The notes beneath the pieces are model-generated. The model was not told where the DNA came from. It ran no database searches and saw only the letters and a list, made by a program, of their open reading frames with translations. From Rhizobium grahamii (lineage in GTDB: Bacteria; Pseudomonadota; Alphaproteobacteria; Rhizobiales; Rhizobiaceae), in assembly GCF_009498215.1 (NCBI RefSeq), contig NZ_CP043498.1, forward strand, positions 3,081,501-3,145,500: a stretch of DNA of 64,000 nucleotides, given 5' to 3'. Below are positions 1 through 8,775 of the stretch, one piece after another. Position numbers and translations under genes: made by a program. Every line of letters starts with the position of its first letter. Position 1 is the stretch's first letter.

Positions 1-43
1 TCTACATTCCCGGTATGTCCGCGATAAAGAGGTATTTTGAGCA

Positions 44-814
44 ATGAAACCTTTGGATTTAGATGTTTTTCTTTGCCGCACCGATAATTTTGGGGTGCTG
101 GTGCATGATCCTGAAACCAATCTGACGGTGTCGATCGACGCCCCCGATGCAAATGCTGTTATGGCTGCTGCCGATCGGCGCGGCTGGACGATCACCCACA
201 TTTTCACGACCCACCACCACACCGACCACGTTGAAGGCAACCTTGCGCTCAAGGAGCATTATGGCTGCGAGATCATCGGCCCGATCAACGAGGCCGTCGC
301 CATACCGGGTCTCGACCAGACGATGGCCGATGGCGACACATTTCTGTTTGGCGACCACACCATTAGCGTCATCGAGACGCCCGGCCATACGGCAGGCCAT
401 ATCTGCTACCACTTCGTCGACGACAAGCTTCTCTTTGCCGCAGATACCCTGTTCGCGCTGGGCTGTGGTCGGCTCTTCGAGAGGCCGGCAGCCGACATGT
501 GGCACTCGCTGCAAAAACTCGCGGTGCTCCCCGATGAGACGGCGGTCTATTTCGGTCACGAGTACACCTTGTCCAATGCCCGCTTCGCGCTGACGATCGA
601 TCCCACCAACGAGCGGCTGAAGAGCCGCGCCGCCGAGATCGAAACGATGCGGGCCGAGGGCAAGTTCACGATCCCCACCACGCTTGCTCTGGAGAAGGAG
701 ACGAACCCCTTCCTGCGCGCCGGCGACCCGGCAATCCGTCGCAACCTGCTGATGGAGAGCAAGACGAACGAAGAAGTGTTTGCCGAGATCCGCAAGCGCA
801 AGGACAATTTCTGA
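44..814 (+). CDS. gloB: hydroxyacylglutathione hydrolase (glyoxalase II)
   Basis: Metallo-beta-lactamase-fold thiolesterase that hydrolyses S-D-lactoylglutathione to D-lactate and glutathione, the second step of cytosolic methylglyoxal detoxification. The 256-residue protein has the family metal-ligand pattern: THHHTDH near residue 56, GHTAGH near 115, the AADTLF aspartate near 134 and FGHEYT near 172. Length matches the usual ~255 residues. The C-terminal alpha-helical glutathione-binding part is present. Its TGA overlaps the ATG of the next gene by one base, so the two are probably co-translated. Family assignment is secure from the motifs. Confidence 0.95.
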   Translation: MKPLDLDVFLCRTDNFGVLVHDPETNLTVSIDAPDANAVMAAADRRGWTITHIFTTHHHTDHVEGNLALKEHYGCEIIGPINEAVAIPGLDQTMADGDTFLFGDHTISVIETPGHTAGHICYHFVDDKLLFAADTLFALGCGRLFERPAADMWHSLQKLAVLPDETAVYFGHEYTLSNARFALTIDPTNERLKSRAAEIETMRAEGKFTIPTTLALEKETNPFLRAGDPAIRRNLLMESKTNEEVFAEIRKRKDNF

Positions 815-1236
815 TGTCGGCGGACGAGATTATCGAAGCGCTTTCGATGCAGCCGCACCCGGAAGGCGGCTGGTACGTCCAGACATTTCGCGACAGTCCC
901 GACGACAAGCGCGGGAATTCGACGGCGATCTACTATCTGCTGAAATCGGGACAACGCTCGCACTGGCACCGCGTTCACGACGCGGCCGAGGTATGGCATT
1001 TCTACGCGGGCGCACCGCTTGCGCTCCATCGTTCCGAAGAAGGCAAGGCAAGCGAAACCTTGAGGCTCGGGACAGACATCCTCGCCGGCGAACGTCCGCA
1101 GGCGATCATCCCGGCAAACTGGTGGCAATCCGCTGAAACGCTCGGCGATTTCACGCTGGTCGGCTGCACGGTTGCGCCAGGCTTCGAATTCGCGAGCTTC
1201 GAAATGGCCCCGCCCGACTGGAAGCCGGCGGGCTGA
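814..1236 (+). CDS. DUF985 / cupin_5 family protein
   Basis: A 140-residue single-domain cupin of the DUF985 type. Visible hallmarks are the N-terminal HPEGGWY segment (about residues 16-22) and the central SHWHRVHDAAEVWHFY block (about 49-64), whose histidines and glutamate form the usual cupin metal site. No signal peptide. The catalytic function of this family is not established, so none is given. It starts on an ATG that overlaps the gloB stop (TGATG), implying translational coupling. It runs tail-to-tail with the formate dehydrogenase operon, with 8 bases between stops. Confidence 0.88.
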   Translation: MSADEIIEALSMQPHPEGGWYVQTFRDSPDDKRGNSTAIYYLLKSGQRSHWHRVHDAAEVWHFYAGAPLALHRSEEGKASETLRLGTDILAGERPQAIIPANWWQSAETLGDFTLVGCTVAPGFEFASFEMAPPDWKPAG

Positions 1237-1244
1237 GATTAGAG

Positions 1245-1493
1245 CTACGCCTTTTCCGCCGCCGCGACCGGCTCGGGTTTCTTGATCATCCGGGCCGCGT
1301 CGACAACGAGCGGATGCAGCCCGTTGTCCCCTGTCTTCAGGATCTCGAACAGCTGCCGCCGCATGCGCGGCTCCCAGAACTTGTTGATGTGGCTCGCAAC
1401 GCCGTCAGCCGCCTCGGAGGCCGGCTGGCTGGTGAAGAAAGTGGCGATCTGGTTGGCCATGTAGACCAGCTTGCTATGGGTATCATGCGACAT
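1245..1493 (-). CDS. fdsD: NAD-dependent formate dehydrogenase delta subunit
   Basis: Small 82-residue protein, last gene of the fds operon. The family is associated with assembly or maturation of soluble molybdenum formate dehydrogenases. The frame is open further upstream, but the ATG at 1493 beginning MSHDTHSKLVYMANQIATFF fits the family start; the upstream part is unlike protein. It overlaps the 3' end of fdhD by 11 bases. Conserved features are the N-terminal KLVxMANQIxxFF helix and the central INKFWEPRMRRQL segment. Position and sequence both support the call. Confidence 0.88.
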   Translation of the reverse strand: MSHDTHSKLVYMANQIATFFTSQPASEAADGVASHINKFWEPRMRRQLFEILKTGDNGLHPLVVDAARMIKKPEPVAAAEKA

Positions 1494-2310
1494 CGGAAAT
1501 GCTTCCCGGCTGAATGCGGTGCGGATGCGTAAAAATCTCGAAATCCTCGCCGCGCACGAGCGCAACGAGGGTCATCCCGGCTTCATCGGCCGTGCGAATG
1601 GCAAGGGCTGTTGGCGCCGAGATGGCGACAAGAATGGAACTTCCGAGGATCGCGGCCTTCTGGACCATCTCGACGGACAGACGGCTGGTGACGGCGACGA
1701 TGCCCTCCGCCCCGGATCGCTGCTCAGCAATCACCGCGCCGCAGAGCTTGTCGAGCGCGTTGTGACGGCCGACATCCTCGCGCACCGCAAGCAGCCCCTT
1801 GCCCGGCAGGTAGAAGCCCGCGCCATGCACGGCGCGCGTCTCGCGATGTAGCGGCTGCGCGCCATTCAATAGCGCAACGGCTTCCACGATGTCGCGGTAT
1901 ACAGCCTTGAGAGACACGGCCGCCACGTCAGGCACCTTGCGAACGGCCTGCTCGATCGACTCGATGCCGCAGAGCCCGCAGCCGACAGGCCCGGCCATGC
2001 TGCGTCTGCGGGCAGTCAGGGCCGTGGCGACGTCATCGACGAGAGCAATCTGGACATCGATACCGCTCTCGTTCTCGACGATCTCGATGCCGGCGACTTG
2101 GCCGAGATCGGAAATGATCCCTTCCGTGAGGCTGAAGCCGATGGCGAAATCCTCCAGGTCGGCAGGCGTGCCCATCATCACGGCATGCGTGCTGCCACCA
2201 TAGGAAAACGCGATCGGCACTTCCTCGGGAACGATCCGCTCGCCGGACAGGACGACACCGCCGCTGCGGGCGGTGCGTCTGACGGCAATACGGGTCGGGC
2301 GATCGATCAC
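1483..2310 (-). CDS. fdhD: formate dehydrogenase accessory sulfurtransferase FdhD
   Basis: Accessory protein that transfers sulfur from a cysteine desulfurase to the bis-MGD molybdenum cofactor, needed for active formate dehydrogenase. The 275-residue length is typical. The CGLCG motif near residue 112 carries the two cysteines used as sulfur relay, and the MGTPADLEDFAIGFSLTEGII block (starting near residue 46) is characteristic. The start ATG overlaps the TGA of the catalytic subunit gene (ATGA), and the 3' end overlaps fdsD, so the maturation gene is translationally coupled to the enzyme it serves. Confidence 0.95.
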   Translation of the reverse strand: MIDRPTRIAVRRTARSGGVVLSGERIVPEEVPIAFSYGGSTHAVMMGTPADLEDFAIGFSLTEGIISDLGQVAGIEIVENESGIDVQIALVDDVATALTARRRSMAGPVGCGLCGIESIEQAVRKVPDVAAVSLKAVYRDIVEAVALLNGAQPLHRETRAVHGAGFYLPGKGLLAVREDVGRHNALDKLCGAVIAEQRSGAEGIVAVTSRLSVEMVQKAAILGSSILVAISAPTALAIRTADEAGMTLVALVRGEDFEIFTHPHRIQPGSISDVA

Positions 2311-5186
2311 TCGGCGGGCTCCAGCTTGCTGACGATGCGACGGCTCTGGCGTGCCTGCTCATCATAGTCCCGCTGCCAGTCGGTCGGGCCGTTGGACGGC
2401 GAGACCTGTACGGCGGTCACCTTGTATTCGGGGCAGTTGGTCGCCCAGTCCGAGAAGTCCGTCGTGATGACGTTCGCCTGCGTATCCGGGTGGTGGAAGG
2501 TGGTGTAGACGACGCCCGGCGCCACCCGGTCGGTAATCAGCGCCCGCAGCGTCGTGTCGCCCGAGCGGCTCATCAGCTTGATCCAGTCGCCATCGCGAAT
2601 GCCACGCTGTTCGGCATCGTGCGCGTGGATCTCCAGACGGTCTTCCGGATGCCAGACGACGTTGTCGGTGCGGCGCGTCTGGGCTCCGACATTGTACTGG
2701 CTGAGGATGCGGCCCGTCGTCAGCAGCAGCGGGAAGCGCGGGCCCGTCCGCTCGTCGGTCGCGACATACTCGGTGCGGATGAACTTGCCCTTGCCGCGGA
2801 CGAATCCGTCGACATGCATGATCGGCGATCCCTCGGGATGCGCCTCGTTGCAGGGCCACTGCACCGAACCCACCTTCTCCAGATAGTCGTAGGAGACGAG
2901 CGCAAAGCTCGGCGTCGTCGCGGCGATCTCGTCCATGATCTCGGAGGGATGCGTGTAGTTCCAGTCAAGCCCCATGGCCTGCGCCATTTTCTGCGTCACT
3001 TCCCAGTCGGCATAACCGTTGCGCGGGCTCATGACCTTGCGAACGCGGTTGATACGGCGCTCGGCATTGGTGAAGGTGCCGTCCTTCTCGAGGAAGCTCG
3101 AGCCCGGCAGGAAGACATGCGCGTAATTTGCCGTCTCGTTCAGGAAGAGGTCGTGAACGACGACGCACTCCATGGCAGCAAGGCCGGCGGCGACGTGCTT
3201 CGTATCAGGGTCGGATTGCAGGATATCCTCACCCTGGACGTAGAGGCCTCTGAACGACCCATCGACCGCTGCATCCAGCATGTTCGGAATGCGCAGCCCC
3301 GGCTCATTGCTGATCTTGACGCCCCAGAGCTTCTCGAAGATGTCGCGCGTCGCATCGTCGGAGACGTGACGATAGCCAGGCAACTCATGTGGGAACGACC
3401 CCATGTCGCACGAGCCCTGCACGTTGTTCTGCCCGCGCAACGGGTTCACGCCGACGCCGGGACGGCCGATATTGCCGGTCACCATAGCAAGGTTGGCTAT
3501 CGCCATGACGGTGGTCGACCCCTGGCTGTGTTCGGTAACGCCGAGACCATAGTAGATCGCCCCGTTGCCGCCTTTGGCGTAGAGACGTGCTGCGCCGCGC
3601 ACGAGATCTGCAGGAACGCCGGTGAATTTCTCGGACGCTTCCGGGCTGTGATGCGGCTCGGCGACGAAGCTTGCCCAGTCCTCGAACTCAGACCAGTCGC
3701 AGCGCTCGCGGATGAAGGCCTCGTTGAACAATCCTTCCGTCACGATGACATGTGCCAGCGACGTCAGGATCGCGACGTTCGTACCGGGCTTCAGCGGCAG
3801 GTGATAGGACGCCTCGACATGCGGCGAGCGAACGATGTCGGTGCGGCGCGGATCGATGACGATCAGCTTGGCGCCCTGGCGCAGCCGTTTCTTCAGGCGC
3901 GAGCCGAAAACCGGATGCCCATCTGTCGGGTTGGCGCCAATGATGACGACGACATCGCTCTGCTCGACGCTGTCGAAGTTCTGCGTGCCGGCCGAGGTGC
4001 CGAAAGCCTGGCCGAGGCCGTATCCGGTTGGCGAATGGCAGACGCGAGCGCATGTATCGACGTTGTTGTTGCGGAAGCCGGCACGCACCAGCTTCTGCAC
4101 CAGATAGGTCTCCTCGTTGGTGCAGCGAGACGAGGTGATGCCACCGACGGAATCGCGACCGTACTGATACTGGATGCGGCGGAACTCGGAGGCGACATGC
4201 GCAAAGGCCTCGTCCCAGCTCACTTCGCGCCAGGGATCGGTAATCTTCTCGCGGATCATCGGATTGAGGATGCGATCCTTGTGGCTGGAATAGCCATAGG
4301 CGAAGCGACCCTTGACGCAGGAATGGCCGCGGTTTGCCTGCCCGTCCTTCCAGGGCACCATGCGTACCAGCTCTTCGCCACGCATCTCAGCCTTGAAGGA
4401 GCAGCCGACGCCGCAATAGGCGCAGGTGGTGACGACGGAATGCTCCGGTTGGCCAATCTCGATCACCGATTTTTCGGTCAGCGTCGCCGTCGGGCAGGCC
4501 TGCACGCAGGCCCCGCAGGAAACACATTCGGACGAGACGAAGTCCTCATGCATGCCGGCCGAAACACGCGAATCGAAGCCGCGGCCTTCAATTGTCAGTG
4601 CGAACGTACCCTGGACTTCCTCGCAGGCGCGCACGCAGCGCGAACAGACGATACACTTGGCGGGATCGAAGGTGAAATAGGGATTGGACTCGTCCTTCGG
4701 CGCCCATTTGAGATTGAGATCGCCGTTGTTGCGCGCCTTGACATGGTTGTCGCCCTCATAGCCGTAGCGCACATCGCGCAGACCGACCGCACCCGCCATG
4801 TCCTGCAGCTCGCAATCGCCGTTTGCAGCGCACGTCAGACAGTCGAGCGGATGATCGGAGATGTAGAGCTCCATCACGCCCTTGCGGACATCCTTCAGGC
4901 GGTTCGTCTGCGTCGAGACCACCATGCCAGGTGCAACCGGCGTTGTGCACGACGCGGGCAAACCCGCGCGCCCCTGGATCTCGACGAGACAGAGCCGGCA
5001 CGAACCGAAGGCGTCGATCATGTCGGTGGCGCAGAGCTTCGGGATCTCGATGCCCGCATCCATCGAGGCGCGCATGACGGATGTGCCCTCGGGCACCGTC
5101 ACCTGGTTGCCGTCGATGGTGAGCGTCACCATGGTTTCCGAGGTCGAGGCCGGCGTGCCGTAATCGATTTCATGGACGAGAGGCAT
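2307..5186 (-). CDS. fdsA: NAD-dependent formate dehydrogenase catalytic alpha subunit
   Basis: 959-residue molybdopterin oxidoreductase that oxidises formate to CO2 in the cytosolic FdsABG complex. Order of domains: an N-terminal [2Fe-2S] ferredoxin domain (cysteines around residues 50-85), a NuoG-like 4Fe-4S segment with HPLDCLTCAANGDC, two further 4Fe-4S cluster motifs (CIVCSRCVRAC and CVSCGACVQACP), then the CAYCGVGC motif and the bis-MGD catalytic domain. RVCHSPT near residue 380 supplies the active-site cysteine and histidine, so this is a Cys rather than selenocysteine enzyme. The C-terminal dinucleotide-binding domain is intact. GGAG lies 7 bases before the ATG. It starts 4 bases after the fdsB stop. 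Confidence 0.97.
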   Translation of the reverse strand: MPLVHEIDYGTPASTSETMVTLTIDGNQVTVPEGTSVMRASMDAGIEIPKLCATDMIDAFGSCRLCLVEIQGRAGLPASCTTPVAPGMVVSTQTNRLKDVRKGVMELYISDHPLDCLTCAANGDCELQDMAGAVGLRDVRYGYEGDNHVKARNNGDLNLKWAPKDESNPYFTFDPAKCIVCSRCVRACEEVQGTFALTIEGRGFDSRVSAGMHEDFVSSECVSCGACVQACPTATLTEKSVIEIGQPEHSVVTTCAYCGVGCSFKAEMRGEELVRMVPWKDGQANRGHSCVKGRFAYGYSSHKDRILNPMIREKITDPWREVSWDEAFAHVASEFRRIQYQYGRDSVGGITSSRCTNEETYLVQKLVRAGFRNNNVDTCARVCHSPTGYGLGQAFGTSAGTQNFDSVEQSDVVVIIGANPTDGHPVFGSRLKKRLRQGAKLIVIDPRRTDIVRSPHVEASYHLPLKPGTNVAILTSLAHVIVTEGLFNEAFIRERCDWSEFEDWASFVAEPHHSPEASEKFTGVPADLVRGAARLYAKGGNGAIYYGLGVTEHSQGSTTVMAIANLAMVTGNIGRPGVGVNPLRGQNNVQGSCDMGSFPHELPGYRHVSDDATRDIFEKLWGVKISNEPGLRIPNMLDAAVDGSFRGLYVQGEDILQSDPDTKHVAAGLAAMECVVVHDLFLNETANYAHVFLPGSSFLEKDGTFTNAERRINRVRKVMSPRNGYADWEVTQKMAQAMGLDWNYTHPSEIMDEIAATTPSFALVSYDYLEKVGSVQWPCNEAHPEGSPIMHVDGFVRGKGKFIRTEYVATDERTGPRFPLLLTTGRILSQYNVGAQTRRTDNVVWHPEDRLEIHAHDAEQRGIRDGDWIKLMSRSGDTTLRALITDRVAPGVVYTTFHHPDTQANVITTDFSDWATNCPEYKVTAVQVSPSNGPTDWQRDYDEQARQSRRIVSKLEPAE

Positions 5187-5190
5187 GGTC

Positions 5191-6747
5191 TTACTCCGCC
5201 GCTTCGATGAGAGGTGTGGGAACGAAATCTTCGGGGAAATGCGTCATCGCGCTCATGACCGGATAGGGCGTGAAGCCCCCTAGCGCGCAGAGCGACCCGA
5301 ACTTCATGGTGTTGCAGAGATCGGCAAGCAGCTCGCGGTTCTTCTCCGGCTCGATACCGCGTGCGATCTTGTCCGCCGTCTCGACGCCGCGCGTCGAGCC
5401 GATGCGGCAGGGCGTGCACTTGCCGCAGCTCTCGACGGCGCAGAATTCCATCGCAAACCGCGCCTGCTTCAGCATGTCGGCGCTCTCGTCGAAGATAACG
5501 ATGCCGGCGTGGCCGATCAGGCCATCCTTGGCGGCGAAAGACTCGTAGTCGAATGGCGTATCGAACAGGGCACGCGGGAAGTAGGCGCCGAGCGGCCCGC
5601 CGACCTGAACCGCCTTCACCGGCCGCCCGGAGGCGGTTCCGCCGGCAATGTCATCGATGAGTTCGCCGAGCGAAATGCCGAATGCGGTTTCAAACAAACC
5701 GCCATGCTTCACATTGCCGGCGATCTGGATCGGAATGGTGCCGCGCGAACGGCCAAGGCCGAAGTCGCGATAATAGGCCGACCCCTTGTCCATGATCACA
5801 GGCACGGAAGCGAGCGAAATGACGTTGTTGATAACGGTCGGACAGTCGAAGAGACCCTTATGAGCAGGCAGCGGCGGCTTGGCGCGCACGATGCCGCGCT
5901 TGCCTTCGAGGCTGTTCAGAAGCGCCGTCTCCTCGCCGCAGACATAAGCGCCAGCACCCGTGCGGACTTCCATGTCGAAAGTCTTGCCTGAGCCCAGAAC
6001 CGACGTACCTAGGATGCCGGCACTCCGGGCAATATCGATCGCCCGGCTCATCGCCGCGATCGCATGCGGATATTCCGAGCGTGTGTAGATGAAGCCCTTG
6101 CTGGCGCCGGTCGCAAGGCCCGCAATCGCCATGCCTTCGATCAGCACGAAGGGATCGCCTTCCATGATCATCCGGTCGGCGAAGGTGCCGCTGTCGCCCT
6201 CATCAGCGTTGCAGACGATGTACTTACGATCACCCGGTGCGTCGAGCACCGTCTTCCACTTGATCCCCGTCGGGAAGCCCGCGCCGCCGCGACCACGCAG
6301 ACCCGAATCGGTCACTTCCTTGACGACATCCGCAGGCGACATCGAAACCGCGCGGCGCAAGCCGGCGAGACCGCCGTGCGCCTCGTAGTCATCAAGCGAG
6401 AGCGGATCGGTGATGCCGCAACGGGCGAAGGTCAGACGCGTCTGACGCTTGAGGAACGGCAGTTCCTCCACCTCGCCAAGACAGAGGGGATGATCGCCGC
6501 CGATGGCCAAGCCCGCATCGAACAGCGAGACGACATCCTTCGCCTTGACAGGCCCGTAACCGATACGCTTGCCGGCGACTTCCACCTCGACCAGCGGCTC
6601 CAGCCAGTGCATGCCGCGCGAACCATTGCGCACGATCTTGGCGTCGAGCCCGCGAGCGGCAATCTGCTCGGCGATAGCCTTGGCGACACGCTCCGCGCCC
6701 AACGCCAGTGCCGCCGCATCACAGGGAACATAAATCCGGACGGTCAT
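5191..6747 (-). CDS. fdsB: NAD-dependent formate dehydrogenase beta subunit (NuoF-like)
   Basis: 518-residue flavoprotein subunit that passes electrons from the alpha subunit to NAD+. The N-terminal ~130 residues are a thioredoxin-like domain without the full cluster-cysteine set. They are followed by a NuoF domain with GLRGRGGAGFPTG (FMN/NADH binding) and the cluster motif ESCGKCTPCRIG with a distal cysteine in SLCALGG. The chosen ATG at 6747 has GGAGG 7 bases upstream and overlaps the fdsG stop (ATGA). The open frame continues 29 codons further, but that extension is arginine/glycine-rich read-through of fdsG. Confidence 0.96.
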   Translation of the reverse strand: MTVRIYVPCDAAALALGAERVAKAIAEQIAARGLDAKIVRNGSRGMHWLEPLVEVEVAGKRIGYGPVKAKDVVSLFDAGLAIGGDHPLCLGEVEELPFLKRQTRLTFARCGITDPLSLDDYEAHGGLAGLRRAVSMSPADVVKEVTDSGLRGRGGAGFPTGIKWKTVLDAPGDRKYIVCNADEGDSGTFADRMIMEGDPFVLIEGMAIAGLATGASKGFIYTRSEYPHAIAAMSRAIDIARSAGILGTSVLGSGKTFDMEVRTGAGAYVCGEETALLNSLEGKRGIVRAKPPLPAHKGLFDCPTVINNVISLASVPVIMDKGSAYYRDFGLGRSRGTIPIQIAGNVKHGGLFETAFGISLGELIDDIAGGTASGRPVKAVQVGGPLGAYFPRALFDTPFDYESFAAKDGLIGHAGIVIFDESADMLKQARFAMEFCAVESCGKCTPCRIGSTRGVETADKIARGIEPEKNRELLADLCNTMKFGSLCALGGFTPYPVMSAMTHFPEDFVPTPLIEAAE

Positions 6748-7223
6748 CGACGTGCCTCCGAAATCAGCGCCTCGAGATCGGCGGCGTCCACCCGCCCATG
6801 TACCTCGCCGTCCATCATCGCGGACGGCGAGCACGAACAGAGCCCAAGACAGAAGACGGGTTCCAGCGTAATCGCTCCATCAGGCGTCGTGCCGTGCCAG
6901 TCGACGCCAAGCAGCGCCTTGACGCGCTCGGCCAGCAGATCGCCGCCCATCGACTGACAGGCCTCGGCACGACAGAGCTTCAGCACATGCCGACCAGCGG
7001 GATGATCGCGATAATCATGATAGAAGGTGACGACGCCATGCACCTCGGCGCGCGAAAGGTTCAGCTCTTTCGCGATGACAGGCAACGCCTCGTGCGGGAC
7101 GTAGCCGAACTCATCCTGGATCTCGTGCAGGATCGGCAACAACGGCCCTTCGAGATGCTTGAGATGGTCGATGATCGCGATGGTGCGCGTTGCGATATCG
7201 CCTTTGGCGACATGGATATTCAT
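6744..7223 (-). CDS. fdsG: NAD-dependent formate dehydrogenase gamma subunit (NuoE-like)
   Basis: 159-residue thioredoxin-like [2Fe-2S] subunit, homologous to NuoE of complex I, first gene of the fdsGBA-fdhD-fdsD operon. The four cluster cysteines are visible as CRAEAC (about residues 83-88) and CLGLC (about 124-128). GGAGGG lies 6 bases before the ATG. Expression is probably controlled by the LysR-family protein encoded just upstream; a LysR-type palindrome lies in the 150-base gap. Confidence 0.95.
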   Translation of the reverse strand: MNIHVAKGDIATRTIAIIDHLKHLEGPLLPILHEIQDEFGYVPHEALPVIAKELNLSRAEVHGVVTFYHDYRDHPAGRHVLKLCRAEACQSMGGDLLAERVKALLGVDWHGTTPDGAITLEPVFCLGLCSCSPSAMMDGEVHGRVDAADLEALISEARR

Positions 7224-7302
7224 CAGCAGCCCTCCCGCGGCCTGCGAATCGCGCGTCGGGGCAAGGCTCTCTTCCGCAGCCTGCGACCGCTAACGTCAGT
7301 TC

Positions 7303-7331
7303 ATTATAGAACTTTCTCAGGGTTGGACGAA
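7303..7331 (-). promoter_or_regulatory. candidate promoter of the fds operon
   Basis: On the minus strand a perfect TATAAT hexamer lies at 7308-7303. Seventeen bases upstream is TTCGTC (7331-7326), a poor -35 match, as expected for an activator-dependent promoter. Predicted transcription start is about 7296, giving a ~70-base leader for fdsG. Prediction by inspection only. Confidence 0.45.
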
Positions 7332-7358
7332 GCGATCAATAATGCTGTTCCGTCAAAC

Positions 7359-7375
7359 GATAGGAAAAACCTATC
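7359..7375. promoter_or_regulatory. candidate LysR-type operator upstream of fdsG
   Basis: Perfect inverted repeat GATAGG-N5-CCTATC that contains the LysR-type T-N11-A signature. Its centre is about 70 bases upstream of the predicted fdsG start site, the usual place for a LysR recognition site. It overlaps the stop codon of the LysR gene that probably encodes its regulator. Confidence 0.6.
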
Positions 7376-8267
7376 AAAAATCCGCTTCTTCAGCGAGATT
7401 TCGTGCTTCGTGCAATAATGCCGAAACCAGTGGCGTGAATGGCTCACGATGCGTCGCCACCAGACCGACGAGATGATGCGCTTGCGGTTCGGTGATCGGG
7501 ATCATCCTGATTTCGGCAGGAAAACCGAATGATTTCGCAATATTGCGTGGCATGATGCTCGCCCAGCGTCCTGTCCGGACGTGTGAGAACAGCACGATCA
7601 TCGAGTTCGACTCGAGTGTCGGATGCGCAACGGCGCCCGCTTCTGCGAGATGCTGGTTGATGATGCGGCGGTTTTGCATGTCCGCCGTCAATAGACAAAG
7701 CCGAAGAAGACCGACTTCCTTCCACGTCACACTCTCGCGATCCGAGAGAGGGCTGCCGGCGGCCGTGATCAGATTGTAGTGCTCGGCATAGAGCGGAACG
7801 GTGGTGACGCGCCCGAGCGGCTCGTTCTCGAGGTATGTGATCCCGGCATCGATCTCCAGATTTTCAAGCATGCTCAGGACCTGCAGCGAGTTCCTGGAGA
7901 CGATCGAAAAGGTCACATCCGGATGCCGCTCCTGAAACGGCGCCGTGATCTTCGTCAGCATCGACAAGGCTGTTGGAATTGCCGCGATCTTGATATGTCC
8001 GGAAAGGCCCTTCCGGGCGGCGCGCATCTCCTCCCGCATCGTGCGGGCATCACCGACGATACGCCGGGCCCATTCCAGCACGCGCTGCCCCTCGGGCGTT
8101 AAGCCCTGAAAGCGTGAACCACGCTGCACGAGAATGACGCCCAGCTGATCCTCCAACTGGCGGATCGCGGCTGAAAGTGAAGGTTGTGAAATTCCGCACT
8201 CTTCGGCAGCACGGCCAAAATGCTTCTCGTTTGCGAGTGCGATGAAGAATTCCAGCTTGTCGATCAT
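7374..8267 (-). CDS. LysR-family transcriptional regulator of the formate dehydrogenase operon
   Basis: 297-residue LysR-type regulator. The N-terminal winged helix-turn-helix (about residues 1-60) has the family pattern FxxLANEKHFGRAAEECGISQPSLS, and the rest is a periplasmic-binding-protein-like effector domain. It lies immediately upstream of fdsG in the same orientation, a usual position for the activator of fds operons, and its stop codon sits inside the putative operator. Regulation of fds by this protein and formate (or a metabolite) as effector is inferred from position. A GGAGG precedes the ATG by 4 bases. Confidence 0.9.
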   Translation of the reverse strand: MIDKLEFFIALANEKHFGRAAEECGISQPSLSAAIRQLEDQLGVILVQRGSRFQGLTPEGQRVLEWARRIVGDARTMREEMRAARKGLSGHIKIAAIPTALSMLTKITAPFQERHPDVTFSIVSRNSLQVLSMLENLEIDAGITYLENEPLGRVTTVPLYAEHYNLITAAGSPLSDRESVTWKEVGLLRLCLLTADMQNRRIINQHLAEAGAVAHPTLESNSMIVLFSHVRTGRWASIMPRNIAKSFGFPAEIRMIPITEPQAHHLVGLVATHREPFTPLVSALLHEARNLAEEADF

Positions 8268-8335
8268 CCGGCCTCCGCGCCGAACCTCGGCTCACGCTAT
8301 TGTCACGACAAGACCGGGACGGGCAAGGGGCCGGA

Positions 8336-8644
8336 TTAGGCCTCCGCCGGGACCATGACGAACAGTGTCCGCAGGAAAGCGACCGTGCCAGGGTTTTCCA
8401 CGCGATAGTAGATCAACCGTCCCTGTCGGCGCGTATTGACGATCCCCTCCATCCGCAGACGGGCAAGCTGTTGAGAAACCATCGCTTGTTGGATGCCGAG
8501 GATATCCTCGATCTCGCCTACCGTTCTCTCCCCCTCGGCAAGAATGCAGAGGATGAGCAGCCGCGTATGGTGGGCGAGCGCTTTTAGAAGATCGCTCGCC
8601 TCTCGTGCGCGCGCGGAGAATTTCTGAAATTCGTGATCGGGCAT
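8336..8644 (-). CDS. ArsR-family winged-helix transcriptional regulator
   Basis: About 102 residues from the chosen ATG at 8644; an ATG at 8671 is an alternative start. The ArsR/SmtB helix-turn-helix core is clear: ALAHHTRLLILCIL, then IQQAMVSQQLARLRMEGIV, then TRRQGRLIYYRV. It resembles the BigR/SqrR sulfide-responsive branch of the family, but only the helix-2 cysteine (in LILCIL) is present. The C-terminal helix ends LRTLFVMVPAEA with no second cysteine, so the reported dithiol/polysulfide switch could not form. No metal-binding cysteine pair is visible. Target genes are unknown; the adjacent SDR gene is transcribed away from it in the same orientation. Confidence 0.85.
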   Translation of the reverse strand: MPDHEFQKFSARAREASDLLKALAHHTRLLILCILAEGERTVGEIEDILGIQQAMVSQQLARLRMEGIVNTRRQGRLIYYRVENPGTVAFLRTLFVMVPAEA

Positions 8645-8775
8645 ACCCGATCTCGGTGTAGGCAAATGCATTCTATATCTCTGATTGCATGAATTATAAA
8701 ACTCAGGTCGCAAGATAACATATACGCGCATGCCGATCGTTTGGATCTTCTAAAATACCAAAAAAAGTCCGGCGG

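Noticed and set aside
2490..5210. Rightward frame of about 900 codons opposite fdsA
   Set aside because: Antisense shadow of an unambiguous molybdopterin enzyme gene; low-complexity translation without start signals.
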